Source: Geodermatophilus ruber
GTDB lineage: Bacteria > Actinomycetota > Actinomycetes > Mycobacteriales > Geodermatophilaceae
Reading direction: 5' to 3'
Assembly (NCBI RefSeq): GCF_900114385.1
Contig: NZ_FOSW01000001.1
Location: 489,815-553,814, forward strand
Length of the DNA: 64,000 nt
The translations under genes were made by a program, and so were the position numbers. The notes beneath the pieces were generated by a model, which was given only the letters and a program-made list of their open reading frames with translations, searched no databases and had not been told where the DNA came from. Each line of letters opens with the position of its first letter. The first letter of the stretch is position 1. Below are positions 52,580 to 60,698 of the stretch, piece by piece.

Positions 52580-54280
52580 GTGGCGGAGGGGAGACCCGGT
52601 TCGGAGGACCGGCCGCCGGGGAGCCCACCGGGCGCCGCCCTCCCTCCCGTCGAGCTCCTGCTCGCCGACGTGCTGGCCGGGATGCCCGCAGCGCTGTGCC
52701 ACCTCGACGAGCACGACCGCATCGGCTACGCCAACGCCGAGGCCGAGCGGCTCCTGGGCCGGCCGATGGCCGACCTCCTCGGCCGTCCGCTCGCGGAGGT
52801 GCTCCCCGCGGAGGTCGCCGCGCCCGTCGCGGCGGCCTGCCGGGAGGCCCTCGCCGCGGGGCGCCCGGTCGTCGTCCAGCTGCCACCGCCGGGGGTTCCG
52901 GAGGGCTGGTTCGAGCTGCACGCCTGGCCCGTCCCCGACGGGACGGCGTTCGCGCTGATCGACGCCAGCCGGCGCCGCCGCGCCCAGCTGGCGGCGGAGC
53001 GGGCCGGGGGGCGCTCGGCGCTGCTCGCCGCGGTGACCGCCGAGCTGTCCGGGGCGCTCGACGGCGAGTCGGCCCTGGGCAGCCTGGCCCGCCTGGTCGT
53101 GCCCGGGCTGGCCGACGCCTGCATCGTCACCGTCATCGACCGGGCGGGCCGGCCGCGGGACGTGGGCTCCTGGCACGTCGACCCGGCCCGCCGCGGGCTG
53201 ATGGCGCGCTACGCCGCGGTGCGCCTGGACACCCTGCCGCCGTCGTCCCCCGTGGGCCGGGCGCTGCGCGCCGGGACCGCCGCCACCGAGTCCGTGGCGG
53301 GCGTCCTCGCGCTGATGGCACCCGGGCCGGCCGCCGATCTGCTGCGCGCCCTGGGGCCGGAGACGGCCGTGGTAGTGCCCCTGACCGCGGAGTTCCACAC
53401 CGTCGGCGTGCTGACCCTGTACCAGGACCCGGGGCGGGTGACGGACGACGAGGACCTGGCCGCCGCCCGCGAGGTCGCCGCCCAGGCGGCCCGGGCGGTC
53501 GACCGGGTGCACCGGCAGAGCCAGCAGGCGGCGCTCGCCGAGGGACTGCAGCGCAGCCTGCTGACCGACCCGCCGGCGATCGAGGGGGCCCGCGTCGCGG
53601 TCCGCTACGTCCCGGCCGCCGAGGCGGCCCGCGTGGGCGGCGACTGGTACGACGCGTTCGTCCAGCGGGACGGCGCCCCGATGGTGGTCATCGGCGACGT
53701 CGTCGGCCACGACACCGCGGCGGCCGCGGCGATGGGGCAGCTGCGGGGCCTGCTGCGGGGCATCGCCCACTACAGCGGCGCCGGGCCGGCCGAGGTGCTC
53801 CGCGGGCTGGATGCGGCGGTCGCGCAGATGCACACCGGGACCATGGCCACCGCCGCGATCATCCGCCTGGAGCGCGGCGGAACGGTGCTGCGCTGGGCCA
53901 GCGCGGGGCACCCGCCGCCTCTGGTGGCCGACGCCGACGGCACGGTGACCGTGCTCTCCCGCGGCACCGGTGACCTCATGCTCGGCGTGGACCCCTCGGC
54001 GGTGCGCCGAGAGTTCGCCGTCCCGCTGCGGCCGGGCGCCACCGTGCTGCTGTTCACCGACGGGCTGGTCGAGCGCCGCGGCCTGGCGGTCGACGAGGGC
54101 GTGCGGCTGCTGCGCCGGCACCTGGGCGAGCTGACCGGGCTGCCCCTGGAGCGTCTGTGCGACGCGCTGCTGGCACGGATGCTGCCGCGGACCCCGGAGG
54201 ACGACGTCGCCCTGGTGGCCATCAGCGTGCAGGACGGGTCGCTGACCATGACTGCGGCACCGCTCACTGCCGGCGGGTGA
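52580..54280 (+). CDS. PAS-GAF-PP2C (SpoIIE-type) phosphatase
   Basis: 566 residues. PAS (about 25-135), GAF (about 150-315) and PP2C (about 345-545) with RVGGDWYDAFVQRDG, VIGDVVGHDTAAAAAMGQLRG, FTDGLVERRG and PEDDVALVAI. It is nearer to the phosphatase at 38622 than to its divergent neighbour. GTG at 52580 has AGGAGG nine bases upstream; a GTG at 52571 abuts that site and is unlikely. The next gene, 79 bases on, is an RsbW-like kinase, making this a probable partner-switching pair. Confidence 0.88.
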   Translation: MAEGRPGSEDRPPGSPPGAALPPVELLLADVLAGMPAALCHLDEHDRIGYANAEAERLLGRPMADLLGRPLAEVLPAEVAAPVAAACREALAAGRPVVVQLPPPGVPEGWFELHAWPVPDGTAFALIDASRRRRAQLAAERAGGRSALLAAVTAELSGALDGESALGSLARLVVPGLADACIVTVIDRAGRPRDVGSWHVDPARRGLMARYAAVRLDTLPPSSPVGRALRAGTAATESVAGVLALMAPGPAADLLRALGPETAVVVPLTAEFHTVGVLTLYQDPGRVTDDEDLAAAREVAAQAARAVDRVHRQSQQAALAEGLQRSLLTDPPAIEGARVAVRYVPAAEAARVGGDWYDAFVQRDGAPMVVIGDVVGHDTAAAAAMGQLRGLLRGIAHYSGAGPAEVLRGLDAAVAQMHTGTMATAAIIRLERGGTVLRWASAGHPPPLVADADGTVTVLSRGTGDLMLGVDPSAVRREFAVPLRPGATVLLFTDGLVERRGLAVDEGVRLLRRHLGELTGLPLERLCDALLARMLPRTPEDDVALVAISVQDGSLTMTAAPLTAGG

Positions 54281-54359
54281 ATCGGCTCCGGCACGGTTGA
54301 GTCCGCCGCCGGGTGGGCACGGACTCCCCGTCGAAGACGCCGACGGACGGGAGAGGGCA

Positions 54360-54818
54360 GTGGGACGACCGGTGTGGCCGCTGCGCCCGCTCCCGGACGG
54401 CCGGGGTGAGGTATGGCGCTGGAATCTCGGCGCGGTCGCCGAACTGCCCGCCGCCCGGGCCGGGCTCCGCGCCCGCCTCGACGGCGTCGGCTTCCCCCGC
54501 GACCCGGAGGACCAGGCGGCCGAGCGGCTCGTCCTCGCCTTCGACGAGCTCGCCTCCAATGCGCTGCGGCACGGGGAGTCGCCGGTGGTGGCGACGGTCA
54601 TCGCCGGCAGCGGGGGATGGCTGCTCGACGTCAGCGACCGGGCGGCGGACGCGATGCCGACGCCCGCGGTCGGCCGGGACCCGGCGCAGGGCGGTCTGGG
54701 GCTCTACCTGGTGGCCCGCCTGTCGGTCGCCCACGGCTGGTACGTCGACTCCGGCTGCAAGCACGTCTGGGCCTGCCTGCCGACGACGATCCAGGACCGC
54801 GAGCCCGCCTACAGCTGA
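54360..54818 (+). CDS. RsbW-like histidine-kinase-fold ATPase
   Basis: 152 residues, GHKL ATPase fold. The N-box is FDELASNALRHG (about residues 62-73) and the G2 region GGLGLYLVARLSVAHGW is present. The G1 position (SDRAADAMPTPA) lacks the usual D-x-G, so ATP binding may be weak. These stand-alone proteins act as anti-sigma kinases in partner switching. GTG at 54360 with GAGAGGG close upstream. Confidence 0.82.
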   Translation: MGRPVWPLRPLPDGRGEVWRWNLGAVAELPAARAGLRARLDGVGFPRDPEDQAAERLVLAFDELASNALRHGESPVVATVIAGSGGWLLDVSDRAADAMPTPAVGRDPAQGGLGLYLVARLSVAHGWYVDSGCKHVWACLPTTIQDREPAYS

Positions 54819-54836
54819 GGCGCGGTGTTCCACGTG

Positions 54837-54875
54837 CAGCGAGGCCCCGCGGCGACTCGCCGCGGGGCCTCGCTG
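54837..54875. terminator. 19-base-pair bidirectional terminator
   Basis: 54837-54855 and 54857-54875 are exact reverse complements around one C. It lies between convergent stops of the RsbW-like gene (54818) and the chemotaxis operon (54965), so it should end both. Confidence 0.75.
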
Positions 54876-54964
54876 GGGGTGCGCCCGGGACGGCGGGACG
54901 TGGTGGTCCGGCGCCGTCCCGGGGCAGCTGGGACGCGCGGCCCGGTCCGAGCCGCGCGGTGCCG

Positions 54965-55465
54965 TCAGGCCGTGTGCGGGCCCCCCGGGACAACCAGCGA
55001 GAGGGCGCCCTTGCCGTAGCCGGGGACCTCGACGGCGAGGTCGATCCGGTTGAAGGCGGCGACCATCTCGGCCAGGTCGCCCGGCAGGTCCTCGCCGGGC
55101 GCGTACAGCTTGTAGAGCTTGGAGTGCGGCGCACCCGGGACGTTGAACAGCGCGGAGAGCACGTTGACGACCTCGTGCAGCGCCTCGGTGAGCATCGTGG
55201 TGAGCTCGCCGTCCTCCTCGACGGCGTCCTGGACGCCGCCCGGGGGCAACAGCGCCAGGGCACCGCCGGTGTAGGCCGACAGCCCGAGATCCATGACGCA
55301 GAGCGCGCTGACGTTCATCTGCGGGTCGACGTACACCGCCACCGAGGCCGGGCGCTCGCCACTCGGCGTGACGGGGTCGCCCGGCAGGACCGCGACCGGC
55401 TTGCCGAGCAGGCCCGCCAGCATGTCGCGGACGTCCTTCGCCGCCGGCAGCGTCAGCGTGGTCAT
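54965..55465 (-). CDS. cheX: CheX-like chemotaxis phosphatase (second copy)
   Basis: 166 residues, CheC/CheX/FliY fold. The phosphatase signature E-x-x-N appears in EALHEVVNVLSALFN (about residues 92-106). It should remove phosphate from CheY. It is the last gene of the cluster; its ATG at 55465 overlaps the stop of the adjacent CheY as ATGA. Sequence is quite different from the other CheX-like protein at 55821, so the two may act on different regulators. Confidence 0.75.
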   Translation of the reverse strand: MTTLTLPAAKDVRDMLAGLLGKPVAVLPGDPVTPSGERPASVAVYVDPQMNVSALCVMDLGLSAYTGGALALLPPGGVQDAVEEDGELTTMLTEALHEVVNVLSALFNVPGAPHSKLYKLYAPGEDLPGDLAEMVAAFNRIDLAVEVPGYGKGALSLVVPGGPHTA

Positions 55466-55824
55466 GCGATCACCCCGTCCAGCGCGTCCTTGAAGCTGTC
55501 CTCGTTGAACGGCTTGGCGATGAGGAACAGCGCACCGGCGTTGGCCGCCTTCTCCCGCATCTCGGCCGAGCCCTCCGAGGTGACGAATCCGAACGGCACG
55601 CTCGAACCCGAGGACCGCAGCGCCTCCAGGCACTCGATGCCGGTCATGTTGGGCATGTTCCAGTCGGACAGGACGAGATCCGGCTTCTCGGCGTGGACCT
55701 TGTCGTAGGCGTCGCGGCCGTCCTCGGCCTCGACGATGTCGTGGTCGTCGTAGCCGGCCTGCCGCAGGGTGCGAATGACGATCTGCCGCATGACGCGGCT
55801 GTCGTCGGCGACCAGGATCTTCAC
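55462..55824 (-). CDS. cheY: CheY-like response regulator (second copy)
   Basis: 120 residues, a receiver domain only. The acidic pocket is VADDSRVMR, the phospho-Asp is in LVLSDWNMPNMTG, the Thr/Ser in VTSEG and the Lys in IAKPFN. No output domain, so it should bind the flagellar switch or act as a phosphate sink. GTG overlaps the preceding CheX stop by 4 bases (GTGA) and its own stop overlaps the next cheX. Confidence 0.9.
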   Translation of the reverse strand: MKILVADDSRVMRQIVIRTLRQAGYDDHDIVEAEDGRDAYDKVHAEKPDLVLSDWNMPNMTGIECLEALRSSGSSVPFGFVTSEGSAEMREKAANAGALFLIAKPFNEDSFKDALDGVIA

Positions 55825-56330
55825 AGTGGCACCTCGTTCTCTTCCTCGATGTCCGATGCGGGGGTGTGCGGGGGGCCGAGGGCGCCCTGCACGGTGATCG
55901 ATAGCGGCTGACCGCGCCACAGGGCGTCGACGCGGAGGGTGTCGGCCGGCTGGCCGGCAGCCGGCGGCGTGCCCACCTCGGGCAGGCCGAGGGCGGCAGG
56001 CCCGGGGAGGACGGCCTTGACGTTCCCGCCGACCACGTTCGCCAGCTCCCCGAGGGCGTCGGAGACGTCCTCGGCGTCCAGTTCCTCGGGTGCGTGCTCG
56101 CGCAGCAGCGCCCGGGTCAGCTGCTCAGCGGTGTCGGTGCCGCAGGTGAGCACCACCGATCCGGTCCAGGGGCCGGCGATTCCCACCCAGGAACTGAGCG
56201 TCGCGGCCGGGAGCTCGCCCGGCAGTGGGACGAGCACCTCCTCCTCGCCGACCAGGGCCGACCAGGCCTGCTCGGCGATCTCCTGGATCGTCGACCCGTC
56301 GAGCAGCGCGGTGATGACCGGCGTAGTCAC
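55821..56330 (-). CDS. cheX: CheX-like chemotaxis phosphatase (first copy)
   Basis: 169 residues. The CheC/CheX phosphatase motif E-x-x-N is in DALGELANVVGGNVKAVLPG (about residues 92-111). The family dephosphorylates CheY and is common where CheZ is absent. The Glu-rich tail is short. GTG at 56330 overlaps the cheY stop (GTGA). Two cheY-cheX pairs follow each other directly. Confidence 0.75.
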   Translation of the reverse strand: MTTPVITALLDGSTIQEIAEQAWSALVGEEEVLVPLPGELPAATLSSWVGIAGPWTGSVVLTCGTDTAEQLTRALLREHAPEELDAEDVSDALGELANVVGGNVKAVLPGPAALGLPEVGTPPAAGQPADTLRVDALWRGQPLSITVQGALGPPHTPASDIEEENEVPL

Positions 56331-56710
56331 AGGGCGGCCTCCTGCGGAAGCAGGCCGAGCAGCGCGAACTTGTCGCGGAGCGCGTCGGCGGTGAACGGCT
56401 TGATGACGTACTCGTGGGCACCGGCAGCCAGGGCCCGCACGATCTGGCCGTGCTCGCTCTCGGAGGTGACCATCACCAGCGTGACCGCACGCCAGGCGGG
56501 GTTGGCGCGGACGGTGGAGACGAACTGCAGCCCGTCCATCACCGGCATGTTCCAGTCGATCGTGCACACCTCGGGCAACCAGCCTTCGTGCAGCACGTCG
56601 AGGGCCTCCTGGCCGTGGCCGGCCTGGCGGGTCTCGTAGCCGAAGCCCTCGAGGGTTCCACCCACGATCCGCCGCATTGCGCGGGAGTCGTCGATCACCA
56701 GAGCACGCAC
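56327..56710 (-). CDS. cheY: CheY-like response regulator (first copy)
   Basis: 127 residues, a receiver domain only. Acidic pocket VIDDSRAMRR, phospho-Asp in TIDWNMPVMDG, Thr in VTSESEHG and Lys in VIKPFT. It shares the DWNMP box with the second CheY but differs elsewhere. It starts with GTG, one base after the cheR stop, and its stop overlaps the following cheX. Confidence 0.92.
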   Translation of the reverse strand: MRALVIDDSRAMRRIVGGTLEGFGYETRQAGHGQEALDVLHEGWLPEVCTIDWNMPVMDGLQFVSTVRANPAWRAVTLVMVTSESEHGQIVRALAAGAHEYVIKPFTADALRDKFALLGLLPQEAAL

Positions 56711-56711
56711 G

Positions 56712-57536
56712 TCATTTCCCCTTCAGCGGGCGGTAAGCGGAGCTGCGGCCGGTCACGACCCGCTCCCAGGAGTCGTCGACGCCGAGGGTCGTTTCTGCGG
56801 CGCCGAGGAAGAGCCAGCCGTCGGGCCGCATGAGGGCACGGACCCGCCGGAGAATGGCCTGCTTGGTGGGCAGGTCGAAGTAGATGAGGACGTTGCGCAG
56901 GTAGACCACGTCGAACGGGCCCATCGGCGGCAGCGGGGCGGCCAGGTTGCACTCCCTGGCGGTCACCATGCGGCGGAGGGTGGGTGCGACCTCCCACTCG
57001 CTGCCGGCCCGGGTGAAGTGCCGGACGAGCATCGGCGCCGGCAGCCCGCGGTTGATCTCGAGCTGGCTGAACCGGCCCGCGCGGGTGCGCTCGACCATGT
57101 CCCGGGAGAGGTCGGTCGCGGTGATCGAGACACGTGTCCCCGCGTTGGGCAGCGCGTCCTCGAGCAGCATCGCGATCGTGTACGGCTCCTGCCCGCTGGA
57201 GCAGGCCGCCGACCAGATCTGCAGCCGGTCGTGCGGTTTCCGGGTGGCCAGCAGCGCGGGCAGCACCGTGGACGTGAGGGCGGTGAACGGGTCGCCGTCC
57301 CGGAACCACGAGGTCTCGTTGGTGGTGAGCGCCTCGACGATCTTCCGGGTGTGCTCGGGGCTCGGCCGGCTGCGGACGGAGTCGACCAGCTGCCCCACGT
57401 CGGGCAGCCCCATCTCACGGGCGATCGGCAGCAGCCGGGCCTCGACCAGGTACTCCTTGCCCGGAGCGAGCACGATCGCGCTCTCCCGGTGCACCAGCTG
57501 GCGGACCCAGTCGAAGCTGGTGGCGGTGAGGGTCAT
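56712..57536 (-). CDS. cheR: chemotaxis methyltransferase CheR
   Basis: 274 residues. The N-terminal CheR helical domain (VDSVRSRPSPEHTRKIVEALTTNETSWFRD) leads to the SAM-binding domain with IWSAACSSGQEPYTIAMLLED and LRNVLIYFDLPTKQAILRRV. It methylates glutamates in chemoreceptors. The ATG overlaps the cheB stop as ATGA. Confidence 0.95.
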   Translation of the reverse strand: MTLTATSFDWVRQLVHRESAIVLAPGKEYLVEARLLPIAREMGLPDVGQLVDSVRSRPSPEHTRKIVEALTTNETSWFRDGDPFTALTSTVLPALLATRKPHDRLQIWSAACSSGQEPYTIAMLLEDALPNAGTRVSITATDLSRDMVERTRAGRFSQLEINRGLPAPMLVRHFTRAGSEWEVAPTLRRMVTARECNLAAPLPPMGPFDVVYLRNVLIYFDLPTKQAILRRVRALMRPDGWLFLGAAETTLGVDDSWERVVTGRSSAYRPLKGK

Positions 57537-58645
57537 CGCCGGCCTCCGGCGGTCGCCGGCGCGAGGGCGGTGGTGCGGGGTGGGGCCAGGCGCCGGCCGA
57601 TCGCCTCGGCGATCCGGTCCAGGGGCAGCACCTCGTCGGCCAGGCCGGCCGAGGCGACCGCGCCCGGCATACCCCAGACCACCGAGGTGGCCTGGTCCTG
57701 GACGACGACTGCGCCGCCGGCCTCACGGATGCGACCGGCGCCGAGTCGGCCGTCGGATCCCATGCCGGTGAGCACCACGCCGAGGACGGCACCGTCGTAG
57801 GCGTCGACGGCCGACCGGAAGAGCGGATCGACGGCGGGACGGCAGAAGTTCTCCGCCGGCCCCTGGTTCAGCGCGGTGGCCTGGCCGCGGCCGGTGCTTC
57901 GGACGGTCAGGTGGTGGTCGCCGGGAGCCAGGTGCACGGTGCCCGGGGTCAGGGAGGTGCCGTCGACGGCCTCGACCACCTGCAGGGCGCACAGCCGGTC
58001 CAGCCGCTGGGCGAACTGGCGGGTGAACACCGGGGGCATGTGCTGGACGATCAGCACCGGCACCGGCAGGGCGGCCGGCAGCGCGGGCAGCAGCCGGGCC
58101 AGAGCCTCCGGGCCCCCCGTGGACGAGCCGATCACCAGGACAGCGGGGTGCTTGACCGCGCCCTGGCGAGGGACCGGTGGGGCGGCCCGGACCGGAGCGG
58201 GCGCCGTGGCCCGCGCGGGACCGGGAGCCGTGACCGGACGCCCGGTCAGGGCCTTGATCTTGGGGATGAGCTGCTCGCGGACGCTCTCCATCGACTGTGC
58301 GACGCTGCCCACGTTCGCGGGCTTGGTGACGTAGTCGTTGGCGCCGGAGGACAGCGCGTCGAGCGTGGCCGAAGCACCGCGCTCGGTCAGCGTGCTGAAC
58401 ATGACGATCGGCACGCGGCTGCGAGTGGCGCGGATGGCGCGGACCGCCTCGATGCCGTTCATCTCCGGCATCTCGATGTCCATCGTGACCAGGTCGGGCT
58501 TGAGCTGCCCGAGCTTGCCGACAGCGATCCGGCCGTTGACCGCCGTGCCGACCACCTCGATGGCGGGGTCGGCGGACAGGACGTCGGTCACGATCTTGCG
58601 GACGACGACCGAGTCGTCGACGACCAAAACCCGAATCGGGTCCAT
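57533..58645 (-). CDS. cheB: chemotaxis methylesterase/deamidase CheB
   Basis: 370 residues. The receiver domain (about 1-125) has VVDDSVVVRK, phospho-Asp in TMDIEMPEMNG and Lys in VTKPAN. The linker is Pro/Ala-rich. The methylesterase domain has the Ser in IGSSTGGPEAL, His in IVQHMPPVF and Asp in GMGSDGRLG. ATG at 58645 has GGAGG four bases upstream; in-frame sequence further out is not conserved. First gene of the coupled unit cheB-cheR-cheY-cheX-cheY-cheX. Confidence 0.95.
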   Translation of the reverse strand: MDPIRVLVVDDSVVVRKIVTDVLSADPAIEVVGTAVNGRIAVGKLGQLKPDLVTMDIEMPEMNGIEAVRAIRATRSRVPIVMFSTLTERGASATLDALSSGANDYVTKPANVGSVAQSMESVREQLIPKIKALTGRPVTAPGPARATAPAPVRAAPPVPRQGAVKHPAVLVIGSSTGGPEALARLLPALPAALPVPVLIVQHMPPVFTRQFAQRLDRLCALQVVEAVDGTSLTPGTVHLAPGDHHLTVRSTGRGQATALNQGPAENFCRPAVDPLFRSAVDAYDGAVLGVVLTGMGSDGRLGAGRIREAGGAVVVQDQATSVVWGMPGAVASAGLADEVLPLDRIAEAIGRRLAPPRTTALAPATAGGRR

Positions 58646-59030
58646 ACGTCCTCCGTCTCCCCGCGGGACATACCCCCAGGGGGTGTGCTGATGATCCGTG
58701 CTGGCGGCCGCCCGGAGGCCACGCTCGGGTCGTGGGGGCGCGCCGCCGTTGTGCCCGGCGGCGCGTCCGAAGACGGCGCCTGTCCCCCAAGTTGTCGGCC
58801 ACCCCGGGTCTTCTCTTGAGCCCATTTCGGGGGATTTCGGGCCCCTTTTTGGTGATCATGAATGGCGGTCGTCGACCATTTTTTGCCATGTGTCGACATA
58901 TCTCCGGCGCAATCGGGGGTCACCGGGCGTCGAGCACCGTCTGCCCTTGTCTAGCTCACTGGCTAGAGAGGCGTAGACCGGCGCAGGGGAGGGATTTACG
59001 CGGTCGGGCGGGGACGGGTGAGCGGCGGGG
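58646..59030. promoter_or_regulatory. 385-base leader of the cheB operon
   Basis: The spacer upstream of cheB is visibly richer in A/T runs than its surroundings. It contains ACCCCC-A-GGGGGT (58672-58684) near the cheB start and two GTCGAC palindromes (58871-58876 and 58892-58897) 21 bases apart. The second lies in TGTCGACAT (58891-58899), which recurs in the cheA leader at a similar distance. A copy of the GCTAGAGAGNCGTAGA repeat is at 58962-58978 within a small inverted repeat (58949-58978), a possible terminator of the unrecognised gene upstream. Confidence 0.45.
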
Positions 59031-59930
59031 TCAGCGTTCCCCGGTGACCCGCTGCATCGGCGCGCGGAGAACCGCGGCGCAGTCGGCCGCCAGCAGGTCG
59101 GCCATGACGATGCCCTGGACGCAACCGGCGACCGCGTTCCAGGCGCCGGCCGCACCGTCGGAGGCGGTGAAGCCGCCGTCGAGGAACGCCCGGACGGCGA
59201 GCAGCTGCGCGGTGGCCAGCGTGCGGGTCCGGCCCGACACGTGCGCGGCCCAGGATGCCTCGTGCATCGCAGCCGCCCACGGCCGGCGCTCGGCGCGGCC
59301 CTCGTCGACGGCGGCGCGCCAGCGCGCCCGGCCCGGGGCATCCAGCTCGCGGAGGGCGGCCAGCAGGCCGTTGAGCTCGGGGGTGGCCGGACCGAGGTCG
59401 ACCTCCGGGACGCCGACCATGCCGGCCGCGGCGGCAACCGCCAAGGGGCCGGCGAGCTGGCGATGGACCAGCGGCGGGAGCACCTCGGCGGCCCAGGCGC
59501 CCACCGCGGCATCGGCGAGAACCTCGGTCGCGGCGGCGAGCACGTCGGCGTCCACCAGGCCGGTGGCCGGGTGCTCGGCGCCGAGCACGTCCTCGCGGAG
59601 CACCCGCTCGAGGGCGGCGGCGTCGCCGATCGTGCTCCGCTCCAGCTGTGCGACGAGGACGGCGGCCCGGTCCGTCCCTGGCAGGTCGGCGGCGGCGTCG
59701 CGGACGCGCGGCACGGCCGCCGCCAGTTCCCGGGCGCGGCGGGACCGGACGGCGAGAGCCGCGCGTTCCTCGCGGGCCCGGCCGGCCCCCGGGTGCACCG
59801 TGGCGAGCTGCTCGAGCGTGCCGGCGTCGGCAGCCAGGCCGGCGAGCAGGACGTCGGCGACCGCACGGCCGGCCGGCAGGCGGACGAGGTCGAAGCCCAG
59901 GGTCGCGGCACTCACCAGCGAATACGGCAC
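59031..59930 (-). CDS. unrecognised protein within the chemotaxis cluster
   Basis: 299 residues, Ala-rich and mostly helical, no motif that I recognise. Coding is supported by the frame, by GGGAGG eight bases before the GTG, and by its conserved-looking blocks (SAATLGFDLVRLPAGRAVADVLLAG; GAWNAVAGCVQGIVMADLLAADC). It has two Cys in the C-terminal part, no clear signal peptide or membrane helix. It is on the same strand as all che genes and sits between cheW and cheB, so a chemotaxis or motility role is suggested only by place. Confidence 0.65.
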   Translation of the reverse strand: MPYSLVSAATLGFDLVRLPAGRAVADVLLAGLAADAGTLEQLATVHPGAGRAREERAALAVRSRRARELAAAVPRVRDAAADLPGTDRAAVLVAQLERSTIGDAAALERVLREDVLGAEHPATGLVDADVLAAATEVLADAAVGAWAAEVLPPLVHRQLAGPLAVAAAAGMVGVPEVDLGPATPELNGLLAALRELDAPGRARWRAAVDEGRAERRPWAAAMHEASWAAHVSGRTRTLATAQLLAVRAFLDGGFTASDGAAGAWNAVAGCVQGIVMADLLAADCAAVLRAPMQRVTGER

Positions 59931-60244
59931 GGCGGCGCCTCCCAGATCACTTCCCCCGAGGTGAGGTCACACCATGCTGACGGTGATCACCGGAAGGCGC
60001 CATGTCGCGGTCACCCGTTCGCTGGACCCTCCCGCCGGCCGTTCTGCGTGTTCGGAGCGCCCGTGTCACCAGGTGATCGCGCACAGTCACCGAACCCGGC
60101 CGTGAAACGCCCCGGCCCCCGGTCCGGCAGCCTCCGAGGAGGACCACCGGCCGGGGGCCGAGGGATTGCGCGGGCGTGGCCGCCGGGGAAGTCCGGCCGC
60201 GCCCTGCGGCGCTCAGGCGCCGACAGCAGGGTTCCGGGCTGCTG
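59931..60244. promoter_or_regulatory. intergenic region: cheW terminator and upstream palindrome
   Basis: CGGCCCCCGG (60113-60122) and CCGGGGGCCG (60151-60160) form a perfect 10-base stem 85 bases after the cheW stop and are probably its terminator. CGGTGATCACCG (59981-59992) is a perfect 12-base palindrome 51 bases before the start of the unrecognised gene, and a second near-copy (CAGGTGATCG) is at 60070-60079. The palindrome may be an operator. I see no coding sequence here. Confidence 0.5.
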
Positions 60245-60697
60245 TCAGGCGCTGACCGCCTTCTGCACATCCAGGGCCAGCAGCAGCTGCCCCTGGAGCT
60301 TGAACGCGCCGCGGATCAGCTCACGGGCGGACCCGTCGAGGGTGTCCGGCGGGGCCTCGAAATCGGTCGGGTCGACGTCCACGACATCGGCGATGGCGTC
60401 GACGAGCAGGCTGACCGCCTCCCCGTGCAACCGGACGACGATGACGACGGCGTCGGTGCCCTCGGGGCGCGGCGGGCGACCGAGCCGTTCCCGCAGCTCG
60501 ATCGCGGTGACCACCTGCCCGCGCAGGTTGATCAGGCCGGCGACAGCGGTGGGCGCCAGCGGCACCCGGGTCAACCCCTGGCTCTTCAGCACCTCCTGCA
60601 CGTGCGCCACCTCGACGCCGTAGAGGTCGCCGTCCAGCCAGAAGGTGGCCAGCTGACCACCGATGGCCGGCGCGGACAGTTCGGTCCCGGCAGTCAC
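60245..60697 (-). CDS. cheW: chemotaxis coupling protein CheW
   Basis: 150 residues, one CheW domain. Landmarks: QLATFWLDGDLYGVEVAHVQEVL, RVPLAPTAVAGLINLRGQVVTAIELRERLG and SLLVDAIADVVDVD. It couples chemoreceptors to CheA. GTG at 60697, one base after the cheA stop, so it is translationally linked to cheA. A hairpin follows downstream. Confidence 0.95.
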   Translation of the reverse strand: MTAGTELSAPAIGGQLATFWLDGDLYGVEVAHVQEVLKSQGLTRVPLAPTAVAGLINLRGQVVTAIELRERLGRPPRPEGTDAVVIVVRLHGEAVSLLVDAIADVVDVDPTDFEAPPDTLDGSARELIRGAFKLQGQLLLALDVQKAVSA

Positions 60698-60698
60698 G

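Noticed and set aside
50534..54601. 1355-codon open frame on the minus strand covering the third phosphatase
   Set aside because: Only the part in 50572-52356 encodes PAS/GAF/PP2C in one frame; the rest is antisense to well-supported plus-strand genes.
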